This document shows positions 56,872-64,000 of a stretch of DNA of 64,000 bases, in pieces; positions within the stretch are counted from its first letter, which is position 1; each line of letters begins with the position of its first letter. A model generated the notes under the pieces. That model had not been told where the DNA came from, searched no databases, and saw only the letters and a program-made list of their open reading frames with translations. The DNA is from Prevotellaceae bacterium (GTDB lineage: Bacteria; Bacteroidota; Bacteroidia; Bacteroidales; Paludibacteraceae), in assembly GCA_031271465.1 (NCBI GenBank), contig JAISVR010000025.1, positions 1 to 64,000 on the forward strand, read 5' to 3'. Position numbers and translations under genes: made by a program.

Positions 56872-59310
56872 ATGGAAGCAACTTATAATAATCCTACAAC
56901 CGACCCTTTTTTCGATGACGAAAATTCTTCTTCATTCAATATTGTTGAGTGGGCGATAAAATTTTTCCGCTATTGGTATCTCTTTGTTATTTGTGTGGCA
57001 ATAGCATTGGCTGCTGCCTATCTCAAAAATAGAACATGGCAGCCTGCCTACCAAACCAGTGCACAGGTAATGATAGACGAAGGTAGAGGCAACCAATATC
57101 AAGGCAGCATGAATATGATGAAAGGGTTTGGTGTGCAGGCAGGACTACGAAATGTAAACAACCAAATTGTGCTTTTCGGCTCATACGACCTGGTACGCAA
57201 AGTGATAAAAGAACTTCCTTTTACGGTAGACTGTTACAGTCGCGGTCGGTTCAAAACAAACAATTTGTATAAAATCAATCCGATTGAAATTAAACCGCTC
57301 TTTATCCATCCCGCTGCCTATGGCAAAGAATATCAAATTACAGATAAGGGCGAAAATTTTCACATTGAATGGAAAGCTGGCAAAAAAGAACACAGCTTAA
57401 CCGGGAAATATGGCGAAGTGCTCCAAAATCCGCTGTTTGCCGTATTGATAAGCAAATCGGTAAAGGCTCTACCCGAAGGGTTCAAGTTTCAATTCGCCTT
57501 TCGGAGCGAAGACGAGCTGGTTGCTTCCTACTGTTCCCGCTTGAAATTCGATTTCGCAATGCCGGGGTCGTCCGTAGTTTCCGCTTCGCTTACCGGATCC
57601 GTTGCCCAGCGCGATATTGATTTCCTCAATGCCCTTTGCGACGCTTTTGTGCAAGAAAATCTTAACCGTAAGAACGAAGAAGCTGTACGAACAATTACTT
57701 TTATCAATTCGCAGTTGTCGAGTATTTCAGACTCGGTAGCAGTGTCCGAGGGCAACCTGAAATCTTTCCGTATAAGCAATCAAATTGTCGATGTGCCAAG
57801 TTATACCGGACAATTGCTCAACGATTCGCGGCAACTCGAAAATTCGGGTAATCAATTTCGCCTCACAGAGTCTTATTTCAATTATCTGAAAAAATATTTG
57901 AGTAAAAATAATCAAGACGAATTTATTGTAGTACCATCAAGTTTGGGTATTAACGATGTTTCGCTTGCCGGGCTGGTGAGCAAATACAACGAAACACAAG
58001 AAAAAAAGCGCGAAGTAGGCGAGCAAAATCCTTATTATAAAAAATACGAATCGGACTTGGAGTTGATAAAAACCTCGCTTACCGAAGTGCTTGTAGGAAT
58101 GAAAGCGTCGCTCGATATTCAGAAAAATGATTTGAGTAACAAGAAACGCGATATCGAACAGCGCATTTCGCAGTTGCCCAACAAGGAGAGTCAAATGAGC
58201 AAATATCAGCGACGATTTAAAATCAACGACGATTATTACACTTTCTTGTTGCAACAGCGCGCACAATCCGAAATACAGCAAGCTTCGAATACTGCCGACA
58301 ACTTGGTGCTTGAACAAGCTCGTATTATCGGTACGGAAAACAATGGCGTGAAGCAAAAAACAACCATGACTTACTTCTTTATCGGTTTGTTGCTGCCCAT
58401 TATCTTTGTGTTATTAAAGGAATTTTTGAACAATAAAATCATCGATCGTAAAGACATTGAAAAACTTTCGCCTTATCCTTATATCGGTTCTATTCGGCAT
58501 AGCAACTCGAAAAATCCGTTGCCGGTACTTAAAAATCCGCGTTCGGGCTTGGCAGAATCGTACCGTGTTATTCGTACTCGAACCGAATTTTTTGTACAAC
58601 GGCAAAGTCCCGTTAAGATGCTGGTAACTTCGACCGAAAGCGGTGACGGTAAAACCGCTTTTTCGCTTAATATGACTGCTATGTATGCCCTTACCGGACG
58701 GCGTACTTTGCTTATCGACCTGGATTTGCGTAAACCAAGCGTTGCCGATAGGCTGAACCTGCAAGTTGACCGGAAACATGGCTTATCCAACTATCTGATT
58801 GGACAGATAGACAAGCTCGATGATTTGATTATAAAAAATGATAAACTGGTATTTGATATTATTCCGGGTGGTACAATTCCGCCTAATCCGGGGGAATTGA
58901 TTCGCTCCGAAAAGCTGCAAATCCTTTTCGACGAATTGTCGAAAATATACGACTACATCGTAATTGATACCTCGCCTGTCGGGCTGGTTGCCGATGCTTA
59001 CGCGTTGATGCATCTGGTGGATATCAACCTCTTTTTAGCTCGAAGCGAAAAGACCAATAAGATGTTTTTCAAAAGTGTGATACAGCAACTCAAAGCCGAT
59101 AAAACGCCTAATATATCGGTGGCTCTCAACGATGTGGACGACAAAAAGGTAAGCTACTCGAGCTATCACGACTACGGTCGACGGTCGTACTACATGAAAC
59201 GCGAAGCCTACCATTCGTATACCACAGATTATTTCGACGAAGAGGAAGAAATGACGGATAAAAATCGGAAGAAAAAGGGACTATTGGCAAGATTATTCAA
59301 TTGGGTATAA
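56872..59310 (+). CDS. Wzc-like chain-length determinant / tyrosine autokinase
   Basis: Inner-membrane BY-kinase of 812 residues that controls polysaccharide chain length and export. N-terminal Wzz domain with one membrane helix (YWYLFVICVAIALAAAYL), a long periplasmic coiled-coil region with a GNVR-like part, second helix (TYFFIGLLLPIIFVLL), then a cytoplasmic kinase with Walker A STESGDGKT (around residue 590), Walker A' LLIDLDLRKPS and Walker B YIVIDTSPVG. The C-terminus holds a tyrosine cluster (SYSSYHDYGRRSYYMKREAY...) for autophosphorylation. Works with the two OPX proteins upstream. Confidence 0.95.
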   Translation: MEATYNNPTTDPFFDDENSSSFNIVEWAIKFFRYWYLFVICVAIALAAAYLKNRTWQPAYQTSAQVMIDEGRGNQYQGSMNMMKGFGVQAGLRNVNNQIVLFGSYDLVRKVIKELPFTVDCYSRGRFKTNNLYKINPIEIKPLFIHPAAYGKEYQITDKGENFHIEWKAGKKEHSLTGKYGEVLQNPLFAVLISKSVKALPEGFKFQFAFRSEDELVASYCSRLKFDFAMPGSSVVSASLTGSVAQRDIDFLNALCDAFVQENLNRKNEEAVRTITFINSQLSSISDSVAVSEGNLKSFRISNQIVDVPSYTGQLLNDSRQLENSGNQFRLTESYFNYLKKYLSKNNQDEFIVVPSSLGINDVSLAGLVSKYNETQEKKREVGEQNPYYKKYESDLELIKTSLTEVLVGMKASLDIQKNDLSNKKRDIEQRISQLPNKESQMSKYQRRFKINDDYYTFLLQQRAQSEIQQASNTADNLVLEQARIIGTENNGVKQKTTMTYFFIGLLLPIIFVLLKEFLNNKIIDRKDIEKLSPYPYIGSIRHSNSKNPLPVLKNPRSGLAESYRVIRTRTEFFVQRQSPVKMLVTSTESGDGKTAFSLNMTAMYALTGRRTLLIDLDLRKPSVADRLNLQVDRKHGLSNYLIGQIDKLDDLIIKNDKLVFDIIPGGTIPPNPGELIRSEKLQILFDELSKIYDYIVIDTSPVGLVADAYALMHLVDINLFLARSEKTNKMFFKSVIQQLKADKTPNISVALNDVDDKKVSYSSYHDYGRRSYYMKREAYHSYTTDYFDEEEEMTDKNRKKKGLLARLFNWV

Positions 59311-59355
59311 GATGTGAAAAATATTTTCATACTTCTATAAATTCACTGATACATA

Positions 59356-60648
59356 ATGGAAAAAGAAACAAAAATAGCCGTTGTCGGACTTGGATATGTG
59401 GGTTTGCCACTGGCAATCGAATTTGCGAAAAAATACCCCGTGCTTGGTTTTGACATCAACTCCGAGCGTGTACGCGAACTCCAAGTTGGTAAAGACCATA
59501 CGCTCGAAGCCGATACCGATGCGTTGAAAGCGGTTATCAAAGCGGCGAAAAGCGGAGAGGGGAAAGGTCTTTCGTTCTCGGCAAATCCTGCCGACCTTGC
59601 GCAGTGTAATGTGTATATCGTTACCGTGCCTACGCCGATTGACGCTTTCAACAACCCCGACTTAAAACCGCTGCTTGCTGCCAGCAAGATGGTGGGCGAC
59701 TACCTTGCCAAGGGCGATGTGGTAATTTATGAAAGCACCGTATATCCGGGTTGCACGGAAGAAGATTGTGTGCCGGTGCTCGAAAAAGCATCGGGACTGA
59801 GATTTAACCGCGATTTCTTTTGCGGTTATTCGCCCGAGCGCATCAATCCGGGCGATAAGGTGAACACGCTCGTGAAAATCCAAAAAGTTACTTCCGGTTC
59901 TACGCCCGAGATAGCCGATTTTGTAGATAATCTTTACCGCTCTATTATTGAAGCGGGTACTTTTCGCGCTTCGTGTATCAAAGTTGCCGAGGCATCGAAA
60001 GCCATCGAAAACGCCCAGCGCGATGTGAATATTTCGTTTATGAACGAGCTGGCGTTGATTTTCGACCGTATGGGTATCGATACCAATGATGTGATTGACG
60101 CCGCCGGTTCGAAATGGAACTTTCTCAAATACCGTCCAGGATTAGTGGGAGGGCACTGCATCGGTGTAGACCCTTACTATCTTGTTCATAAGGCGCGGTC
60201 GCTGGGTTACCACCCCGAGGTTATTTCCTCCGGTCGACGGGTAAACAACTCCATTGCCGAGCATATTGCCAATAAGGTGCTCAAACTGATGATTGGCAAG
60301 GGCGAACGGATAAAAGGCTCACGGGTGTTGTTGCTGGGCATTTCGTTTAAGGAAAATTGTCCCGATATCCGCAACACAAAAGTGGTGGATATTTACCGTG
60401 AGTTGTGCGAATTCGGGCTTGAAGTTGATGTGTACGACCCTTGGGCAGACCCCGAAGAAGTGCGTCGCGAATATGGTATCGATATCATCGACCGGCTGGA
60501 CGAGAAAAAAGAATACCAGGCAATCATTGTTGCTGTGGCACACGAGCAGTTTAAAAACATCGACTTCCGGAAATACCACGAACAAGGCTGTGTTATCTAC
60601 GATGCAAAAAATATTGTAGACCGAAGATTTGTAGATGGCAGGTTGTAA
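59356..60648 (+). CDS. Nucleotide-sugar dehydrogenase (UDP-HexNAc 6-dehydrogenase type)
   Basis: NAD-dependent four-electron dehydrogenase that makes a uronic acid from a UDP-sugar, 430 residues. Rossmann motif VVGLGYVGLPLAIEFAKKYP, the KVAEASKAIENAQRDVNI central helix, catalytic Cys in GGHCIGVDPYYL, and the UDP-binding C-terminal domain (LGISFKENCPDIRNTKVVD). The sequence is closer to WbpO/TviB (UDP-GlcNAc/GalNAc dehydrogenase) than to Ugd, from the motif shape; substrate is not proven. Last gene of the export unit, 45 bp after wzc, ended by a terminator. Confidence 0.9.
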   Translation: MEKETKIAVVGLGYVGLPLAIEFAKKYPVLGFDINSERVRELQVGKDHTLEADTDALKAVIKAAKSGEGKGLSFSANPADLAQCNVYIVTVPTPIDAFNNPDLKPLLAASKMVGDYLAKGDVVIYESTVYPGCTEEDCVPVLEKASGLRFNRDFFCGYSPERINPGDKVNTLVKIQKVTSGSTPEIADFVDNLYRSIIEAGTFRASCIKVAEASKAIENAQRDVNISFMNELALIFDRMGIDTNDVIDAAGSKWNFLKYRPGLVGGHCIGVDPYYLVHKARSLGYHPEVISSGRRVNNSIAEHIANKVLKLMIGKGERIKGSRVLLLGISFKENCPDIRNTKVVDIYRELCEFGLEVDVYDPWADPEEVRREYGIDIIDRLDEKKEYQAIIVAVAHEQFKNIDFRKYHEQGCVIYDAKNIVDRRFVDGRL

Positions 60649-60677
60649 CTCATGCTTTTTTCGAATATATTTATAAC

Positions 60678-60720
60678 AAAAGAATCCCTTTACAAGGTAA
60701 CTCTGTAAAGGGATTCTTTT
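60678..60720. terminator. Bidirectional terminator between convergent genes
   Basis: 16-bp perfect arms: AAAGAATCCCTTTACA at 60678 and TGTAAAGGGATTCTTT, with a 9-nt loop; A-run and T-run at the two ends. It serves both the dehydrogenase gene and the minus-strand gene ending at 60736. Confidence 0.85.
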
Positions 60721-60735
60721 CTATTTGTAACAACT

Positions 60736-62304
60736 TTAAAGTTCAAATTTCAGCAGTGCAATACCGCCTCGTTTTATAGCAGGAACGATATACACGCCTT
60801 TGCTCACTTCTCTTGCATAGCGAGGTGTAGGTATGGGTTTCATTTTTTTATCGAGCGGAATTTGTGCGCCCCTCATATCGCCGTTGCCCGAGAACTCTAC
60901 CGCCGTAAGCACAGCCTTTTGCGGATTGTTCATCACCTTGGCATCTTTAAAGGTTTTGATGTCGCGGGTAGCATTTTTCTTGTTGTCGTTGTAGAGGAAT
61001 ACTATTTTACCGTCTTTTTCCATAATGCTTACCGAATTATACATGCCATTTCCGGAAACAGTTTGGCGTTTCGGAATATCGTAGAATGCCTGTACTTCGC
61101 CTGTTGCCGAAAGCCCGATAAGGAAAATATTGTGATTGTTGTAATAATAGATGGTATAACATGCACCATACTGGTTGCAATGCGTAACCTGCGAGATAAA
61201 ATTCTTTTCGGCTACGATGATAGACGAACCATCGGGGCGGCGAATATAATCGAGTATCGAAAAGCTGAGGTCGATACCTTTACCTTCTTTCACTTTAGCA
61301 TCGGCTTTTTTGCCGCGCAGTTGATTAATAATTTCGTTCGACAATTCCTTATATCCCTGAGTGAGTAACTTGTTGGCAGCCATATCTATCGAAAGACTGA
61401 AAAATCCGTCGATGTCGCGGGTACTGCTTGCGCGGGTTTTAATATCGGAGTAGAAACCGGATAACATTACCGTGTTGCTTTCGTTATCGATTCGCAGGGC
61501 AGCGCGCTTGATAGCTTTCGAAGGCAGCTCCACTTTAAATTCCGACAACGAGCCGTCTTTCGATAGATTTACACAATATAAAATGAAAAAGCTATCGTCT
61601 TCGCCTTTCACCTTCTCGCTCTTTTCTTTATCAACTTCCACCATCAGGTAAACATCGCCTCGGTTAGAAAGGTAGTAGTCCGATACGCTGGCATTTTTGT
61701 CCATGTAGGGTAGCGAAACCTCTTTCTCGGCAAGCTTGTTCAACTTGCCGTCGAAAGTTTTGAGTATAAACTTTTCGTCGGCTTTTTTGTCGTACGGCTC
61801 ATTTTGCACCACAAGGAATTTGGTATTATCCTCGCTGGATTCGAGCATAAACGAACCGGAATTCGATTTTTTGTTTGCCTGAATCTGATCAATCAGTGTA
61901 AGGTCGCCCACAAAATTACCGTCGGTATCTAAACGCTGGCAAAGCAACATACGGCTTTTGGAACTTTTTTCGTAAGTTTCGAAAAAGCAAAGTATCCCGT
62001 CTTCGAAAAACATCGCTGTTCTGTAGCTGAAATCCTTACCGATAATGCCTCTTTTATCACCGCCGCGCGCTTGAATTTCCACTTCTTTTTGCAACTCGAG
62101 ATTGCTGTTGTAAATCAACATCTTTTTTTCCTTCGAACTGCCGTAAATCATGTACACTTTCTCGCCGATTTGTCCGGTAAGAATATAGTCCGTTGTCCAC
62201 GAAGTTTTGTAAGGCTCGCTTGTGGTAACTTTCATCCCTTCTTGTGCCGTAGCAAATTGTCCTACGCACAACGCTGTCAATAGACTGATAACTAATTTTC
62301 TCAT
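60736..62304 (-). CDS. Secreted protein of unknown function, beta-propeller-like
   Basis: Protein of about 522 residues. ATG 62304 gives a signal peptide (MRKLVISLLTALCVGQFATAQ). The rest alternates short beta strands and loops (DYILTGQIGEKVYMIYGSS, YYLSNRGDVYLMVEV, GKIVFLYNDNKKN) with no membrane segment, which resembles a beta propeller. No catalytic motif or known family recognised. Many Bacteroidota carry such periplasmic or outer-surface proteins. Divergent from the next gene with promoter boxes 62358 and 62378. Confidence 0.6.
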   Translation of the reverse strand: MRKLVISLLTALCVGQFATAQEGMKVTTSEPYKTSWTTDYILTGQIGEKVYMIYGSSKEKKMLIYNSNLELQKEVEIQARGGDKRGIIGKDFSYRTAMFFEDGILCFFETYEKSSKSRMLLCQRLDTDGNFVGDLTLIDQIQANKKSNSGSFMLESSEDNTKFLVVQNEPYDKKADEKFILKTFDGKLNKLAEKEVSLPYMDKNASVSDYYLSNRGDVYLMVEVDKEKSEKVKGEDDSFFILYCVNLSKDGSLSEFKVELPSKAIKRAALRIDNESNTVMLSGFYSDIKTRASSTRDIDGFFSLSIDMAANKLLTQGYKELSNEIINQLRGKKADAKVKEGKGIDLSFSILDYIRRPDGSSIIVAEKNFISQVTHCNQYGACYTIYYYNNHNIFLIGLSATGEVQAFYDIPKRQTVSGNGMYNSVSIMEKDGKIVFLYNDNKKNATRDIKTFKDAKVMNNPQKAVLTAVEFSGNGDMRGAQIPLDKKMKPIPTPRYAREVSKGVYIVPAIKRGGIALLKFEL

Positions 62305-62357
62305 AAATTCCATTTTATATTAATTGTTTAACAAATCTTCCCTGTATTTTCGGCTTG

Positions 62358-62365
62358 CAAATATA
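62358..62365 (-). promoter_or_regulatory. -7 box of the 522-residue secreted protein
   Basis: Minus strand reads TATATTTG (TAnnTTTG), 53 bp before the ATG at 62304. Confidence 0.55.
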
Positions 62366-62377
62366 ATATATTGTTCA

Positions 62378-62385
62378 TACTTTTG
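62378..62385 (+). promoter_or_regulatory. -7 box of the outer-membrane-like protein gene
   Basis: TACTTTTG (TAnnTTTG), 41 bp before the ATG at 62427. The two divergent -7 boxes are only 12 bp apart, so the promoters overlap back to back and may compete. Confidence 0.55.
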
Positions 62386-62426
62386 TCGCCTATAAAAGAA
62401 CATTTACCATTATTACTTATTTTTTT

Positions 62427-63119
62427 ATGAAAAAACTTCTAATTCTTGCATTTTCCTTGCTTTCGGCAAGCATGTTTGCACAACAAATTGTAGTTTTCGA
62501 CCAAAATTCGGGCGAAAAAACCACTTTAACCAAAGACAACAAGGGCGGTGATTACAACGCTGTGAAATGGGATTACGGTATGCTCATGCGTGGAGCTTTT
62601 GTGGTAAACTACGAGCGTAAAATAAATAACTACATGACAGCCGAAGCGGGTGTAGGGTTAACTTATTTCGACCTTTACCACTATGCTCTCACACTCGACG
62701 ATGCAAGCGAAATGGAAGATGTATTTGGTAGCTATACCAAGATAAAAGCAGGATTCTACGGCAGTTTGTCGCTCAAGTTTTTCCCTAAGGAACTCGATTA
62801 TATGGACGGTTTCTACCTTGCTCCGTTGCTTCGCTACCGAACTTATAATTCACAAACAAAAATTGATGGCTACAAGTTCGACCGCGGCGTTACTGCCAAG
62901 GAAGTCGGTTTTGTTGTCGGCTGGCAATATGAGAACTCATGGGATATGTTTTGCAGTGCCTACATTGGTGTGGGTTACCAAATGAAAGACTACGACATGA
63001 TACGCGCTAATGATGCTTATGACAGCTACGATAACTATTATACCGATTATTCTCTCGAAAAGCTAAGCGATAGTACCCCCATTTTAATGTGCGGCTTTAC
63101 GGTAGGGTTTACATTCTAA
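62427..63119 (+). CDS. Predicted outer-membrane beta-barrel protein of unknown function
   Basis: Protein of 230 residues with a signal peptide (KKLLILAFSLLSASMFAQQ). Amphipathic strands alternate through the length (MRGAFVVNYERKINNYMTAEAGVG, quoted in part; FYGSLSLKFFPKELDYMDGFYL; VGFVVGWQYENSWDMFCSAY) and the protein ends in the strand GFTVGFTF with a terminal Phe, the usual C-terminal signature for barrel assembly. An eight-strand barrel would fit. Function unknown. prs follows 51 bp downstream on the same strand. Confidence 0.7.
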   Translation: MKKLLILAFSLLSASMFAQQIVVFDQNSGEKTTLTKDNKGGDYNAVKWDYGMLMRGAFVVNYERKINNYMTAEAGVGLTYFDLYHYALTLDDASEMEDVFGSYTKIKAGFYGSLSLKFFPKELDYMDGFYLAPLLRYRTYNSQTKIDGYKFDRGVTAKEVGFVVGWQYENSWDMFCSAYIGVGYQMKDYDMIRANDAYDSYDNYYTDYSLEKLSDSTPILMCGFTVGFTF

Positions 63120-63170
63120 GCAGTTGAAAAATAAAGAATTATTTATTACACCTTACACAGATTAAATAGT

Positions 63171-64000
63171 ATGAAAAAAGAAGCTCCCATTAAAGTTTTT
63201 GCCGGAACAAAATCCGAATATCTTGCCCGGCGCATTTGCGACAGTCTGAAGTGTGAGTTAGGCAATATGAATATTCAATATTTTGCCGATGGCGAATTTG
63301 CTGCTTCCTACGAAGAGTCTATTCGCGGTTGCTATGTATATTTGGTGCAATCTACTTATCCTAACTCCGATAATTTAATGGAACTTCTCCTTATGATTGA
63401 TGCTGCCAAGCGAGCTTCGGCATATAAAATCATTGCCGTAATTCCTTATTTTGGTTGGGCGCGGCAAGACCGCAAAGACAAGCCCCGCGTGTCTATCGGA
63501 GCCAAGCTCGTAGCCGATATGCTCAGCGTGGCAGGCATCGACCGTCTTATTGCCATGGATTTGCATGCCGACCAAATACAGGGTTTCTTCGATGTTCCGG
63601 TCGATCATCTCTATGCTTCTACTATTTTTGTAAAATACATCAGTGAGAATTTCGATTTGGAGAACCTCATCATAGCCTCGCCCGATGTTGGCGGGTCAAA
63701 ACGCGCAGATGCTTATTCCAAATACCTGGGCTTGCCTTTGGTGCTTTGCCATAAATCGCGCGAAAAAGCGAATGTTGTAAGTGAAATGCGCGTGATTGGC
63801 GATGTGAGTGGTAAAGATGTATTGATTATAGATGATATGGTAGATACGGCAGGTACGCTTACCAAAGCTGCCGATGTGATGAAAACTGCCGGTGCGCGTT
63901 CGGTACGAGCTTTGGTGAGCCATGCTATGATGAGCGACCCGGCTTGCGACCGTATTATGAACTCCGAACTTGTTGAACTTATCACCACCGATTCGACTCC
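63171..64000 (+). CDS. prs: Ribose-phosphate pyrophosphokinase (partial, runs off the window)
   Basis: Makes PRPP from ribose-5-phosphate and ATP, feeding purine, pyrimidine, His and Trp synthesis. Start ATG 63171 (MKKEAPIKVFAGTKSEYLAR); about 277 of ~310 residues are visible. Family motifs: FADGEFAASYEESIRG, PYFGWARQDRKDKPR (ATP site), AMDLHADQIQGFFDVPVDHL (metal/PPi), and the PRPP loop VLIIDDMVDTAGTLTKAA. The end is missing only because the window stops. Confidence 0.96.
   Translation, partial: MKKEAPIKVFAGTKSEYLARRICDSLKCELGNMNIQYFADGEFAASYEESIRGCYVYLVQSTYPNSDNLMELLLMIDAAKRASAYKIIAVIPYFGWARQDRKDKPRVSIGAKLVADMLSVAGIDRLIAMDLHADQIQGFFDVPVDHLYASTIFVKYISENFDLENLIIASPDVGGSKRADAYSKYLGLPLVLCHKSREKANVVSEMRVIGDVSGKDVLIIDDMVDTAGTLTKAADVMKTAGARSVRALVSHAMMSDPACDRIMNSELVELITTDST

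Overview
The window looks like chromosomal DNA of an anaerobic or microaerobic member of the Bacteroidota, most likely order Bacteroidales. Evidence seen in the sequence: almost every recognisable promoter carries the Bacteroidota -7 box TAnnTTTG; there is a type IX secretion C-terminal tail on a pectate-lyase-like protein; a homodimer-type pyruvate:ferredoxin oxidoreductase (NifJ) is present; and several families typical of the phylum occur (DUF4254, DUF4469/HU-like, DUF6261, DUF4143 ATPases, DUF2582). The species cannot be named from the sequence alone.

Layout. 1-2.6 kb: accessory minus-strand genes (XRE regulator cut by the edge, Fic enzyme with its own operator array, PAS/LuxR regulator with a glyoxalase-fold protein). 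2.6-5.5 kb: tRNA-Ser, purC, an LPD3-like protein, phoH. 5.5-10.7 kb: DUF2582 winged helix, PBP1A, UvrD/PcrA helicase. 10.7-13.4 kb: a repeat-rich accessory stretch with an HU-like protein, a broken WG-repeat gene and a zinc-ribbon membrane protein. 13.4-23.7 kb, all minus: GT9 glycosyltransferase, fabG, prfA with a DUF4143 ATPase directly in front, purL. 23.8-30.4 kb, all plus: LptF/G permease, ribBA, pyrG, yidC, tRNA-Gln. 30.4-43 kb: housekeeping genes (murB, smpB, bifunctional nuclease, nifJ) alternating with accessory genes (HTH/coiled-coil protein, two 398-residue AAA ATPase paralogues, DUF6261) that carry unusual tandem repeats in their promoter regions. 43-49 kb: corA, a patatin/outer-membrane-barrel protein, a PL9-like secreted enzyme. 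49-55 kb: repeats, a lipoprotein, DUF5131, GNAT, GT2 + HAD, recR. 55.3-60.7 kb: capsule/exopolysaccharide export start (two Wza-like lipoproteins, a Wzc-like tyrosine kinase, a nucleotide-sugar dehydrogenase). 60.7-64 kb: two secreted proteins of unknown role and the first part of prs.

How the genes work together. There are fragments of purine/pyrimidine/PRPP metabolism (purC, purL, pyrG, prs), envelope biogenesis (PBP1A, murB, LptF/G, YidC, GT9, Wza/Wzc) and translation quality control (prfA, smpB, two tRNAs). They are not arranged as one pathway operon.

The most unusual material is non-coding. Several families of small palindromic repeats fill the gaps between genes, and one 99-bp palindromic element sits in frame inside purL and is translated. 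Several accessory genes (fic, the DUF4143 ATPase, the HTH protein, DUF6261, the second AAA ATPase) each have a different, regularly spaced repeat array at the promoter or in the leader: 26-27 bp, 33 bp, 21 bp, 41 bp and 33 bp spacing respectively. No transposase, prophage, CRISPR array or rRNA operon was recognised.
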